A DNA stretch of 64,000 nucleotides from Tetracladium setigerum (GCA_031472005.1 PZJY01000005.1:2790001-2854000), one strand, 5' to 3'; shown: positions 1 through 11,435, counted from the first letter of the stretch. Translations and numbers: made by a program. Notes: generated from the sequence alone by a model not told the origin.

Positions 1-1322
1 TCAAGTCAAGACTATACTGACTCAACTTCTTTTATAGTAATCGTTACCACGACTTTCACCGCTTCTGGCGCATGTACAACTGGTGGGCTGACGATTATGG
101 CTGCAGCTACGGCGTATATTTGGCAGAATTTCATCTTCCCAGCACCGAATTTGATATACAGTTCCTGCTATCCAAGCCAATTTGGAGCCAGTATAACATC
201 TCAGCTTGCGGCTCAATCGGCGGGTGTTGCTGATATTCCTCCATTCAAGAAATTGATTTGTCCCAAGTCATGGACTGACTTCAAGTTCAATTCTACTTAT
301 CATATCTGTTGCCCAGGGTAGGCTTCTCCTGTGCAGACTCCACAGTAGTAGTCCCAAACTAACTTTTCAACAGAGGGTTTGGAGCACAAATGCCTGAACG
401 TTCCAACACTCAGCGCCCCGGAAGAGGCGCTGCCTGTACGTCTTATATCTTTCCTGAATACCACATAGACATAACTAGTTTTGATGCCATGGGTTCCACC
501 TCTATCATCGCTACGACTGCCCCACCAGGAGGCAGAATGGTGTATGCCCATGCTTTCGATGGTGGAGTTGTATCAGCTGGACCTGTGAGCTCAACATCGG
601 TACCATCCACAACCACTTCGGTTTCTACACGACTGCCTACAACAAGTTCAATATCTTCCCAATTGCCTACGACGACTTCGGCATCTTCTTCAAGTACGAG
701 ACTTTCAATCTCCTCAACAACACTCATAATCACGACAACAATCATTTCGACGACTATCTCTCTATCAACCACCAAGCTCTCTTCCAGCACCACAGCTTCC
801 ACGACGAAAGTGACCACTTCAAGCCAGATCACTTCCTCAGCAACCACATCCAAACCTCCTTCATCCACACTCCCTCCTACGACGACTATCAAACCTACAA
901 CAACGGCAGCTAGCACGACTAAACTTTCAACTACGACATCTTTAACCACAAAGCCTCCAACTACGACGACTAAGCCTCCAACGACGACCACAAAATCCTC
1001 AACAACTACAACAAAACCTCCAACCCCCACCACCAAAACTACCACTACAATTGTCCCTGTCCCAACTGGTTGTACTGGCGGAACAGGAGCCGGTAATGCG
1101 CTCGGTCTTTGTGGATTTGCTTGTGGTTATAACTATTGTCCACTGCCATGTTCCTGTCAATTTACAGGTCCAATTCAACCCCCTCCACCAGCGAACTCGC
1201 CAGTTGGTTATCCACTTTACCAAACCGAGGCGAACCTTTTGGGCCTTTGCTCTTTTTCGTGTACAAGAGGATATTGTCCACCAACTGCATGTACTAATGT
1301 TCGTCCGCCGTGGGTTGTTTAA
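1..1322 (+). CDS. Mucin-like Ser/Thr-rich secreted or cell-surface protein, 5'-truncated by window edge
   Basis: The frame is open at base 1, so the N-terminus lies outside the window. Exons <1..317 and 374..1322 are joined by a 56 bp intron (GTAGGC..ACAG) that keeps frame (phase 2) and joins a CCP motif to GGFGAQ. The first part is a Cys-containing region with a YxxCYPSQF segment. It is followed by about 140 residues of almost pure Ser/Thr with TTTKPP-type repeats, expected to be heavily O-glycosylated. The C-terminus has two copies of a Cys motif (GLCGFACGYNYCP and GLCSFSCTRGYCP). That motif is known from the C-termini of fungal GH71 and GH18 cell-wall enzymes, but no catalytic domain is visible here. 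I infer an extracellular wall-associated protein of unknown function. A 200-codon open frame on the opposite strand (443-1045) is a shadow of the Ser/Thr repeats. Confidence 0.8.
318..373 (+). other. Intron of the mucin-like gene
   Basis: Donor GTAGGC and acceptor ACAG, 56 bp. The in-frame TAG at 319-321 would otherwise end the upstream exon, and removing the intron restores one continuous reading frame. Confidence 0.75.
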
Positions 1323-3590
1323 GGTAGCTGTTAGAAGATGGTTAGGAAAGTGGGCGGGGAGGTTTCTTTTCGCCAAAGTCTTGGCATTTGTATCTACCTA
1401 CGTACGACTACTCTCTATAATTCTGGTTCACGGAGCTTCAAAGCTTGCATACGTAGTACAATGTAACAGCTCTTATTTTTTTTCTTAGCTTTTGCATCTC
1501 GTGAAATGTTCTTACAATGCCAGATGCATGTGTGTTCACAAAAGACTGCCCAGATAGGCAGAGCCTCCCAAAATCTGCAATTTACCCGACTCCAGATACC
1601 AAAATATTAAGTCCATTTTTGTGCAACACTCATTGAATGCAAGCATGAATCCAGTGGAAGTGATGCCCCTGAGAAAACGAGACGCGCCGTCCAATATCAG
1701 AGGACAGTAATCAACACCAGATCTCATGCCACAAAGTGTCAAAGTCTTCAGGGGTGGGAAGCTTTGCTCACATGCTTGACCTCTCAAGCATTAGCAAGGC
1801 AACCGAAGTATTCCGGAAGCTGAGCCAGATTCGGCTGAGACTTTTTGTGGCAAGCCATCATATCTTCCTATACTACCGGTATGTCCCAAGGTTACAGTAA
1901 CTTCGGCTGAATCCTAACCTGTTGCCTACACAACAGAAGCAGAGAGTAAGAAAGTATGAGAACGCGGAGTAGTCCGTGTTGGTGTTTCTTTTATACAAAA
2001 CAAAAGAACTTCCTCGGAATGGAATGAGGGGTGTGGGGGTGATTCGAGACTTGCCTAAACAAGTGTGAATTTTAATCTGTCGAGGGCTGCCAAGTCTTTT
2101 CCCAAATCCATTGAGGATTTGAGAAAGGATAAATGTGAAATAGAGCAGTCTGGAACATCTAACACTTTTGGCTAGAAATTCTATGGAGGGTAGAGCGAAG
2201 AGACCATTGGTCGATCCATCCTTTCTTCAGCAAAGCTGTGGGATCTACCCAGAGAATTCTCCATCACGAACTGCTTAATTTAACCATGCACGCCGAGCCC
2301 AACAGCTTGCTCTGTTTTGCGAAGAACTTTTTCCAACAAGCGAATCTCGTTGTACGTATCCGAGGCGCTAGTGTGAACCGTGCAGGGCACTGTGCGTCAA
2401 AGATTAAATATTCTAATCAGATCATAAGATATCCAAAACGGGCCGGTCCGCCAGGGGTTGACTCGAACGTACATCAGAAATGGTTATCAATCTCCGTCGT
2501 GCACGGGCGCGCCGTTACAGTACCACAATACTACTATCACATCACGTAGCGTCAAGCGTTATGAGCCTGAGAATTTCAGGGGAATGGTCTGGAATGTTTT
2601 TTATAATCCCACGTTCCACGTCTATGTAATGTTGTGAGATCATTTCTTAGCTGTCTCTATTTCTATAATTGTTTCCATGGACCGAATACCTATTCTCTTA
2701 AGAAGCTCCCCAGTTCCCCTTTGTGTTATCGAGGCAGTGCATGTATGAAATGAGCGAAGGGTTCGAGAGCCAGGTTCAGCAGGGCCCAGAAAATAAGCGC
2801 CGACCCGAACTGTCGGGTCCGGTACGTTAATTTCTGGACCAAGACCTTGTGAAATGCTTGCGTTGCTTGAACGGGATGGCCGAACCACTCCGGACTCCGG
2901 AGTGCATTCCGGAAGGAAGCACTCACCTCAGTGGACTAGGATACACTGGATAGGCAACCTCAATGCGAAGAGCCTAGTTCCTCTAGCAGTCTGCTCGTTT
3001 ATGCATGCATGGAGTCCAGATTTGTCTGTTGGTACAGTAGCATCACAGTAATTTAGTCCTCATGAACCAATATCCCAACTTCCCAATTTGAACCACAAGA
3101 AAGCTTGCCCCCTTCCAATGACTCCAATTCCGGAAGATAACCCTTCCACAGTTCCGAATCTTCAATCTAAGATTAATTTGAGTTTTCGTTGAGCAAGCAT
3201 ATCCTTTACCAGGATGCTGATTCTAGCCCGTAAAAACAAACCGAGACACACCGTCCGGATAATGTTGACCACTGAGTTTATTTTTGATGCTTTGAAGAAG
3301 GTCACCATGCAAAAGATTAACTTCCTATTTCTATCTCCAGCTGTACTTACATCTCATTTTTAGGATTGTTCCGGCCATCGCTGATGAACTCCGAATCACA
3401 CTCGTTTTCTCCCTTCTCGTTCTTTTGTGCTATATCAATCTCGCAGCAACAAGCGCTAGATCACTCACGTTCTTTATTGTTAAAACTTCATTTCGAAAGT
3501 ACGTCTGACCATCCCAATATCATAGAGTCTCTTGGTAGCGAAGTCTTTCCCAATGTTTTCAGCTCGATACTAATTCATTCAATAGTCACT
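1323..3590. other. Intergenic region, no supported gene
   Basis: No frame here has gene-like length or composition; the longest is about 100 codons. It holds the 3' flank of the mucin-like gene and the promoter of the secreted protein starting at 3591. A perfect 8-bp-arm hairpin lies at 2886-2904, and a weak tRNA-like B-box at about 2455-2480 was rejected. Confidence 0.5.
2886..2904. repeat. Perfect short inverted repeat containing CGG-N3-CCG
   Basis: CACTCCGG and CCGGAGTG are exact reverse complements separated by ACT. The centre forms CGG-N3-CCG, the layout of a Zn2Cys6 (Gal4-type) binding site. No target gene is evident; the next coding start is about 690 bp downstream. Confidence 0.4.
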
Positions 3591-4642
3591 ATGAAGTTTC
3601 ATCTCCTCATTCTCGTGATATCACTCTTGCTGCCCGATATTCAATGCCTCAATACGGCCGCACACTACGAAGTTATGTACATGTATTCTGCCTACAAAAT
3701 GGAATGGGCGTTGAAGCCTGCGAAGGAAAGAACATTAGGACCGAAATGCAAACAAAGGAAGCCAAGATATGAGGATAGAGAACTTCATGCGGAGTTCTTG
3801 GCAGCTTCAAAGGCTGCTGGATTAGAAGGCATTTGTTCATTTGGCTCGTTTGTCAGTTCCATCAGTGGTAGCGGGGCACTGCTCGAGGAAATCATACGGA
3901 GTCGCAGTCTCTGGACACACGACCCCAAATTCGAGGACGTAGTCAGTGAAATGAAGCTCCACACGAAACCTACGACAGTCATTGTAAGCAATAAACCCGA
4001 GGAAACGACAAAACGAATCATATGGAAGGCGGACCATATCACGAACGAGATCACAGAGGCGAACCCAACAAACGTGCCATTCCCTACATTGCTTGCAAAG
4101 GTTGAGAATTCCATCAAGAACTCACGCGTAGCTGCCGCTGGCAAGAACATTCCCCTCATCGACACAGAATTGGAAAATGCGAAATATGCTCTTCAAGGCG
4201 TACTACACTACCGACTTCGTGAGTGGCTTCAAGTCTCGTCATCGAATATTTTTTTGACTCAATTTTTATTGGATACTTGCTAATTGTGTCCTTAGAGGAT
4301 CAAAACGTATGGAAAAGACAAGCGATAAACAAGATGGCCGCAAGTAAACCTTTCCAGGAAAAGTGGGTTGTTAAAACGGTCGTCTTTACAGCACAGGATG
4401 GCAAGACGCCTGTCAATGACATCGACTTCGGCTCCTATAAAACTATTGATTTCGTGGAAACCTTTAGAGAAGTAAAAAATACGGTTGCTCAGTCTGACAA
4501 AGCTGCGTTGATGAGATTTTGTCAGGCTTATGGTACAAATCCTACGGGTACAGAAGTCGGCGAGGAAGCAATAGCGGCAGAACATCAAAGAGTCATCGAT
4601 AAGTTTACAGCTTCGAGCGAGGCACTTCATCAACCATGTTGA
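3591..4642 (+). CDS. Secreted protein of unknown function (324 aa)
   Basis: Exons 3591..4218 and 4296..4642 are joined by a 77 bp intron (GTGAGT..CTTAG, branch-like CTAAT near 4280), phase 1. The open frame extends upstream to 3366, but the Met at 3591 is chosen because it opens a classic signal peptide (MKFHLLILVISLLLPDIQC). The mature part is mostly hydrophilic, has few cysteines and no membrane segment. It contains no domain I recognise. The product is probably exported, and an effector or extracellular orphan role is possible but unproven. It faces the F-box-like gene tail to tail, with 192 bp between stop codons. The gene is intact, with both exons and the splice phase consistent. Confidence 0.75.
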
Positions 4643-4834
4643 TTACTGTGATATTGATTTGTGGAAAATTTGGATTGAGGTAGAAGAGGATTGCACGGAT
4701 TTGAGGCTTTTCATTCGATATGCACTACTGTATTAATGGATTATTTCTTAAAAACAAACTTGAAAGGACTAAATTAGCCCAAGTTGGGAGATCGTTCGAT
4801 GAAAGCTTTTGGTGGAGTCGAATCCTTCGTTCGT

Positions 4835-6058
4835 TCAAGTTCCATTGACATCGACATCTGAGATAAGCATATCATCAACTAGACTAAGCCATCGATATGT
4901 ATAAGGTCTATCCTGCGTTTCACGCAGTATCTCGGGAAGAAGTTGATGATCCTGGAACCTCTTCCAATCCCAGATTGCGAATCCTAATCTTCCAAAGACA
5001 GAAAACTTCACCTCTTCTCTGATATTCCAGCAGAACTGCTCCGTGTAAAACCAAACACCGCCATTTGCGCCCGTAAGACAATACCACCCATGATACTTTG
5101 GGGTGTACCATCGAGCGTCGGGGATTGGTGCCGGGCTCTTACGCCGCACTTCCTTTGGAGAGGAAGGAGTTTCTAGCCATGAGAAGTTGAGAATATTTAT
5201 TAAATTGGGCAGGCCATAAGTCTCTTCGAGATATTCTTCGATCGTAATCATCTCCTCAAATTCTGGATGTGCCTGTGTTCGACCTCTTGTACGATTAAAT
5301 TGTCCAGGACTGACACCGTAGAGCATCCGAGGCGTCATATTTCTCAATGCAACGAGGTCTTTCCTAGGCCATCCAAGCCGTTTGAGCACTCCTTTTTTCT
5401 GTGCTTTCTTCATGTCATACAAGATCTGTATGCGCCAGAACGCTCGTATGACAATCTGCTCTTCCTCCCAGCTCGGAGGTCTTGTATCGTGGATTGCAAA
5501 CTCTTCCATTTCGTACTCCTTGGACAGCTTCCGGGGCGCGTAGAGTTCTGACGGACATTTGGACTCGTCAACAAGACGTCGTGGTCTTGTAGCCCTGAAA
5601 CGCTCGAGATGCACATCGATCAACTCTAATGAAAGGTTGGTAATATGACGATTTGTTGCAAGAAGGCGGCGTAAAATAGATGGTGCCGTGTTCGGTTCTA
5701 GTTGTAGAGGAGATAGGTGTTTTCTCAGACAACGGACCCTCTCTGTCATTGCAGGAAATGTGGCTCTTCTTTGAAATTCCTGGAGAGTGTTCATTGGAAG
5801 TCTGGAGGTGCGGATGAGAGCTGAAATACGGATCATGGCACGGATATGCCCGTGGATGTGGCCGTACGAGATGATTTGATCCATAATTTCAGTGCCATAG
5901 TTTTCGAAGAGGCGGAATGAAGATGGCGACGCTCGCAGAATACTGTCGAGAGACACTAAGTCTGGAAGCTGCTTGATGACTGATAAGTGAATTTCTGGAG
6001 GGAGTGATTCAAATCCAAGATGTCGGCTTATGGATGTTGAGGCCTCAGTTGATGACAT
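4835..6058 (-). CDS. F-box-like domain protein, 407 aa
   Basis: Single uninterrupted exon. Residues about 15-55 contain an F-box-like segment (LPPEIHLSVIKQLPDLVSL, then a SPSSFRLF stretch), the fold that binds Skp1 in SCF ubiquitin ligases. The remaining 350 residues are rich in charged and aromatic residues and resemble the fast-evolving C-terminal halves of large fungal F-box families. No leucine-rich or WD repeat is visible. By family knowledge it would act as a substrate adaptor, but the target cannot be inferred. A TATATAG-like element lies just upstream of the start on the coding strand. It shares its upstream region with a palindrome-rich segment at 6193-6386. Confidence 0.75.
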   Translation of the reverse strand: MSSTEASTSISRHLGFESLPPEIHLSVIKQLPDLVSLDSILRASPSSFRLFENYGTEIMDQIISYGHIHGHIRAMIRISALIRTSRLPMNTLQEFQRRATFPAMTERVRCLRKHLSPLQLEPNTAPSILRRLLATNRHITNLSLELIDVHLERFRATRPRRLVDESKCPSELYAPRKLSKEYEMEEFAIHDTRPPSWEEEQIVIRAFWRIQILYDMKKAQKKGVLKRLGWPRKDLVALRNMTPRMLYGVSPGQFNRTRGRTQAHPEFEEMITIEEYLEETYGLPNLINILNFSWLETPSSPKEVRRKSPAPIPDARWYTPKYHGWYCLTGANGGVWFYTEQFCWNIREEVKFSVFGRLGFAIWDWKRFQDHQLLPEILRETQDRPYTYRWLSLVDDMLISDVDVNGT

Positions 6059-6726
6059 TCTGGCTCAGGTACTATATATGGTCGTGAACTTGTGGAAGAT
6101 GAGGTTACTCACTTTGGGGAATCAGGGAAGCAGCAGAGATGTAGTTGTTGGTTTATGACTCAGCTGTTCCGACAGTGTTGGGAGGGGTAGAAGCCAGCAT
6201 TCAGCCTGAATTCGTGCTGGCCTGGTACTGTACCGTTTTACTCTCCATCGAGGAGAACTATAGCCCTCTTGGAATAACCACGGCTTTATTGTTCCTTGGA
6301 AAAGATTCTTTGTTCAAGGAACCCCCGATTTCACTAAGGGCCGGCCCTTGGCACTATACGTATTCCGCCGACCTTATTCCAAAGGGTTGACGAAACGCCG
6401 CGACAACAATGACTTGGTAGCCTCATGCTTCCTGCGTGGTGTAGTTAAAATGATATCTCGTACTCTATTTACTTCTTTTCCTTCCCTCGTAATTCGTACT
6501 TCACACGCGCAAGTATAGATTACGCAAACCTCCGAGACCGAGGATATCGATGCTCCTCTCGATCTGCCATCGTCGCAACTCTCCTTTAGGCACTTGGTCG
6601 GAGGTGTGGTAATACATGTTCACCACTTGTTTGGTCGACTCGTTCGCCAGCCCGCTTAATCCCAGAAAACCTATCCCATACAGCCTTGCCCAAGACATAT
6701 CTCACAACAAAAACCCAATATTTTCC
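6059..6726. other. Intergenic region with dense nested palindromes
   Basis: This is the promoter side of the F-box-like gene and the 3' flank of the small orphan at 6727. No coding frame is supported. The segment 6193-6386 is unusually rich in inverted repeats (see separate entry). Confidence 0.5.
6193..6386. repeat. Nested inverted-repeat cluster, possibly a degenerate MITE
   Basis: Several inverted repeats occur within 194 bp. GCCAGCA (6193-6199) pairs with TGCTGGC (6215-6221), and GGTACTGTACC is at 6224-6234. GTTCCTTG (6291-6298) pairs with CAAGGAAC (6315-6322), and AAGGGCCGGCCCTT (6336-6349) is a perfect palindrome. CCCTCTTGGAATAA (6264-6277) is near-inverted to TTATTCCAAAGGG (6374-6386). 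The last pair would be the terminal inverted repeats of a roughly 120 bp element. No clear target-site duplication was seen, so the mobile-element reading is tentative. Confidence 0.35.
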
Positions 6727-7119
6727 CTAATATTTCCCCGCCTCAATCTTATTAATCAACGCCATCGCATTCTCCATATTAAACTCCTCATGCCCCTTCA
6801 CATCAACCTCCTTCTTAACACCCCTCTCCACCATCTCCTTCAGCGCGTCATTCAGATCTCGCATCGCCCTCTTCTCAGACCTGTGAGGAAAACTCATCAT
6901 GAGAGGCATGCGAGAAATCCTTCCCTTTGAATCTGGCCGAATGATAGAGAGGAAGGCTTGATAGTATTCGTAGTCGTCTGTTTCAACGTCGATATCGAAA
7001 TCGGGTGAGGGACCTTCTTTGGTCCAGATTAGGATTGCATTTGCGATGATGCTGTCGTAGTCGGATTGGACGGTGCGTTGTGTGGATTTTTGGGGGTTTG
7101 GGGTTTGAGTGTTTGGCAT
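6727..7119 (-). CDS. Small hypothetical protein, 130 aa
   Basis: Single exon with no signal peptide or membrane segment. The N-terminus is Pro/Thr/Gln-rich. A mixed-charge helical body follows, with a DxDxxVETDDYEYYQAFL segment and a C-terminal helix (FNMENAMALINKIE). The composition is protein-like and the strand-mirror frame is less plausible, but I do not recognise the family. It lies between the F-box-like gene and the APSES regulator, all three on the minus strand. It is likely cytosolic or nuclear; no function is proposed. Confidence 0.55.
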   Translation of the reverse strand: MPNTQTPNPQKSTQRTVQSDYDSIIANAILIWTKEGPSPDFDIDVETDDYEYYQAFLSIIRPDSKGRISRMPLMMSFPHRSEKRAMRDLNDALKEMVERGVKKEVDVKGHEEFNMENAMALINKIEAGKY

Positions 7120-8050
7120 TGTTGGTGTGGGTAATGTGGTATTTGAGGTGGTTTGGGAAAGAGGTTTGTGTTTATGTTCAATTGAATTTAGATTTGGGAG
7201 ACGATGGGCGATATGTTGAGGATGAGCTGAGGTTACTTATGGAATGAGTATTGTTTGCTTGATCTTGATCTACCCCGCTCCTTTATCATCACGCAGCAGT
7301 CTGTTTGCGGTAAGTTGGTAACACGAAATATGCACAGGGTTGAGAGTTGAGCTAACTCACCTGACTGGTACTGGTCTTGGGTAAGGCCAATAGGGGCCTA
7401 CCATAATGGAAGTCACAAAGAGTTCGCTTCTGATACTTATTATCAAAGTGTTTGGCGTCTTTTACCCTCCAGCTTCTCTGTCCGGATATACGCGCACACC
7501 CCACAAGGAGTATTATCCTGCCGTTATTTTTAACAATTCAAAACTTCCATGCAATACTGGGAATAATCACGAAAGTCAAACATAGACATCTAACGAATCT
7601 GTAAATCTGTATCCTTTTATATATACCTAAGATAACTATGCGGTATATACATTCATGACTGATTGATTGATTTGCCATCCATGCCCATCAACTTTTCCAT
7701 CTCGGTTTCGGCAGAAAGAGACGACAGAAGAAGAAGACCACCGCCGTCAGCATCGCCCAATGCACACTCCAAATGCAGAAAAGAAAAGTAAAAAGGACAC
7801 CAATATCAAGAACACCCCTTGGTTTCCGTTCGTTATTCAATCCACCAACACCCCCAAGAAACGCCCTTCCAAATGAAAAATAAACAATAAAAAGCCCCTT
7901 CGAGAAGGAACAGTCAAATGCGGCATTATCCATGCCCTCCCCTTCTTAGGTAGTCATAACCACCACCAGCACCAAGGTAGAAAGAAAAAGAAAAGTACTC
8001 CCACACATCATACATCCCCTATGTACACATCACATCACATCACCAACTCC
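7120..8050. other. Intergenic region, no supported gene
   Basis: It contains the 5' flank of the 130-aa orphan and the 3' flank of the APSES regulator. The 81-codon minus frame at 7688-7933 and the 69-codon plus frame at 7667-7876 overlap each other and show no family features, so they were not called. Confidence 0.5.
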
Positions 8051-10770
8051 TCACTCCCCTTCCCCAACCCTCTGCAAAAACTCCCTCACCCTCCCCAACT
8101 CCACCTCCCTCTCACTCTCCACGGCCCTCAACAAGCCACCCAATAAATTATCCACCTTCGCAACCTCAGTACCCGTACAGAGCCCAATGATAACTCTATA
8201 CTTCGCCGCTAGTTCGGAACTCTTACTCTGTAACGCCTTAACCCCTTCTTCCAAGGCCGCATTATTTGAATTATACGCCGCCAGCCTTGCGCGGAGAACA
8301 GAGGCTGATGGGAGGGTTGAGCCGACGAGGTTGAGTTGTTGGTTGAATTGTTGATTGTTGCTGTTGTTGTTGGGATTGGCGAGATCGACATCTTCGAGGA
8401 ATGGGTGATGAGGGACGGCTAGCTCCTTATCCGCGTCACCTAATTTCATGGTCACGTTTCCCGTTCCCGATTGACCTAATTGCGCTCTTAACTTCTCCAA
8501 TTTCTCCGTCTCATCATCCACCGCCGGAATTAAATTCGTGATCTTCAGCTTTCTGATATCACGGATTTTAGCTTCAGCTTGTTCGTGCTCGAACTTTTGG
8601 CGCTGTTCGCCGAGACGTTTAGACGTATCCCGGAGTTGTTGGTGGATTTTGTCAATGGCAGATTGTTTTGCGGCAATTTCGGCGGTAAATTCGGCATGGT
8701 TGGCTTGGAGGAGTGTCGTTATTGCTATACATGAATGATTAGTATCAATTTCCGTGTATTCTTTTTTTCTTCAGGAAAATGTCTTGGGTAGGCGAACTTA
8801 CAAGCAATGATATCACTGCTACTTTCTTTCGCATCGCCCGTGAATGTTTTTGATCTATTCTCAATGCGCGCTGCAGGATTGGGTGGTCCTCCCACCCCAA
8901 AGGCTTGAGGATTGAGATTCGATCGATTTGCGATTAATGGATCAGCTCCAACTTCCATAAGTTGAGAGATGATACTTCGATTTCCGATTCTCGCTGCAAG
9001 AAGAAGCGCCGTGTCACCAGCATTGTCCTGCACGTTTATTATCTCCGACATGAATCGGCCAATATTGAAAGTCTTGTAGCCAGCATCAAACGATTGTTGA
9101 CTGCTCGGTTGACGAACAACAAACTCGAGTAGAGATTCAAGATAGTACTTAGCAGCTTGACTGTGTCCTTTCTTTCCAGATGAGACGGCGATGTGATGAA
9201 GAATGGTACCTCCGTTGGCATCTCTGAAGTCGAGGGTAGGGGCGAGTAATTCCAAAAGGTCTGGAAAGGTGCCTGTATCTGAGGTATTCACAACCGAAAC
9301 AGCCTTCATTAGAACGGTCTCTCCAGCTTTGTTGACTCGACAGATATTCGCCCCCTTCGAAATCAAGGCCTTCAGAGCGGGTACCCTCGCAAGAGCCGCA
9401 GCCCAATGCAACGCCGTATTCGCATTACCATCAACCTGCATATTCAAATCCTCCAGTGACAGCTGCGTAAACGCATCATGAGTACGCAAATCGGTGATTG
9501 TTGTTGGATTGTTGAAGAGCGTCATCAAAAGCATCTTCTTTGAGTGCTGTGCTGCTGTTGTGGGTTTTGGTAATGGAGGAAGAGGTCCTATATCACCGCC
9601 TAGATCCTGGTTGTGATAGGCGAACGATTCGTTAACTTCTGTCGGTGAGACTGCTCTCATGGACATGTCATAAAACCCATCGTTCATTGTCACATCATTG
9701 CTGGGTGACGGTCTTATCCTCTTCCTCGGTGGTTCTTCAAAATCGCCGTTTCGTGGATCCAATTGTGTCGAATACGCCGAGTCTGGTAAAGCGCTCTGAT
9801 ACGCCTCCGAAGCATAACTTTGCATGCTCTGTTGAGATCCTCCAGGGAAGGCAGACTCTTGTGATCCAATTGGCTGTTGCGAAGAATTCTGTCGACTGAA
9901 GCTAGCCTGGCGAGAATTGGCTGTGTTGTTTCGAATCCGAGGAACAGGAGAGTCGAATCTTGCCTTGCTGATTGCGGCAACGGCATTCGAAGCATGCCCC
10001 GAGATACTCTTGAACAAAGTTCCACTCTGGCTCAAATTCCTGTTCTCCGCACTTGAGTTGTAAAGTCTCTTCCGTTGGGCGGCCATGGCCTGCTCTTTCG
10101 TAGGCGTATCGATGCCGCCTCTTCCAGCAATGCCGCCGTCTTGACCCATATCATAAGTCAACAACGGCCTTAAAGCATCCTCCACCCCATACTGCCGACA
10201 GAACTCGACTCCTCTCTCAAACATAATCCACGTTCCCTGGTACTTCCCATAGCCGCCCTGTACCTTCTCATGCTCCCCAATTAAAATCTCCTTCTCCAGA
10301 ACCTTCGTGCGCTTTCCCTTCTCAATCCCAGCGACCTTGAGAATCTGTGTCGCATTCAACCAGCTGTCCTTGCGTCGGCGCATAACCGCTATCCCATTGA
10401 CCTCCATCTCGTAGACGTCCACACCCGAGTATATCGCCTACAACATCACTACATTAGCCAATCCATTCCCTACAAGCACCGCACCCCTGGCGCAACAAGA
10501 ACACAAAGCACCCACCGAATAAATCTGCGGCGTAGAATTCCTTCTTTGATGTCCATTCTGCCCATCATAACCCCGGAAAGGTCCACCGGCCTGCTGCTGC
10601 GACATCATGAGGTTTGTCTGCACCCCCCCTGGGGCAATACTGAACGACATGTTCGGATTGTCAAAGGAAGCCGATGCGCCGCCCAGGGATGGATTGCGAT
10701 TGAGGTGATTCTGGCGCGAATGCGAGGTGGTGGAAAGGGGTTGAGGGTTTGCGGGAATTGTCGTTGCCAT
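8051..10770 (-). CDS. APSES/KilA-N and ankyrin transcription factor, MBF-type G1/S regulator (Res2/Swi6/Mbp1 family)
   Basis: Exons in transcript order are 10516..10770, 8802..10437 and 8051..8724. The introns of 78 and 77 bp are both GT..AG and frame-preserving, giving 854 aa. A disordered N-terminal tail leads to a KilA-N/APSES DNA-binding domain at about residues 82-190, with the signatures WLNATQILKVAG, KVQGGYGKYQGTW and FCRQYGV. A long Ser/Gln-rich linker follows. Ankyrin repeats start at about 420 (NTALHWAA) and again at about 555 (DTALLLAAR). A Glu/Gln/Lys-rich coiled coil occupies about 630-730. Family members bind MCB-type sites and drive G1/S genes as heterodimers. The WLNATQILKVAG spelling is closer to fission-yeast Res2 than to budding-yeast Mbp1, so the exact paralogue is unresolved. 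It is divergent from the LYR gene, and the shared upstream region carries ACGCG cores, hinting at autoregulation. Confidence 0.9.
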
Positions 10771-11435
10771 GTGTAAAGGGTTTTCTCGTCAGTGTCCTTG
10801 TTGTGTTATTAGTCGTATCGAACGACGAGCGCGTCCGAGGGTGAGGTTCGTGATACTTTAGGCAGGGTGAGCTTGATCTGAGGTCTGGAGGCTTTTTGGT
10901 TAGGGGTTTGAGATGAGGTCGCCCAGCATGGGAGATACGGACGCGCTGGGGGAGGAAGACGTGTTAGTCGTCGCGTCGGGTGTAAAGTGGTGAAGGAGGT
11001 CGTGGTCGGGTGGGGGGGAGAAATGGTAAATCCTGGTTCTTGATTGGGTGGACAGGAAATGAAGCGCGCGATGGTCGCAAAACCGGATGCGTGCAGACAG
11101 ACGCAAGGGAAAGTTAATTAACCATGAAGAGTGGTGATGGCGAAGAGCAAAGTGAAGAAGTGAGGATATATTATCAGCAGCGATGGAGATAAAGGTGAAG
11201 AGAGGTCAGAGTAGCAGTGTTCGTGTGCTCCTGCAATTCTCTGCGCCTGCGATCAGATGAAAGCGCGCGGTAGGGAGGACGCGACTCTTGTGAATTCTCA
11301 GGCATCAGGTCAACAACAACCACGGCATAACTACAAATATCCTCAACAAACAATGAACAGCCACCACGGCCGATCATGATACCAATATATGAATAAGGGG
11401 GTTTCAATGCAGACCTTCAAATACATTCATTAGAA
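10771..11435. promoter_or_regulatory. Bidirectional promoter region of APSES and LYR genes with MCB-like cores
   Basis: This 665 bp region lies between divergent starts. ACGCG or its complement occurs at 10830-10834, 10941-10945, 10972-10976 and 11279-11283. Roughly 1.3 would be expected by chance on both strands at equal base frequencies. ACGCG is the core of the MBF site ACGCGT, but no full hexamer is present. Regulation by the neighbouring MBF-type protein is inference. Confidence 0.35.

Noticed and set aside
443..1045. 200-codon Val-rich minus-strand frame
   Set aside because: It is the complement of the Ser/Thr-rich repeats of the mucin-like gene.
2445..2480. CGTTCGAGTCA on the minus strand resembling a tRNA T-loop
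   Set aside because: The T-stem and acceptor do not pair, and no anticodon arm is visible.
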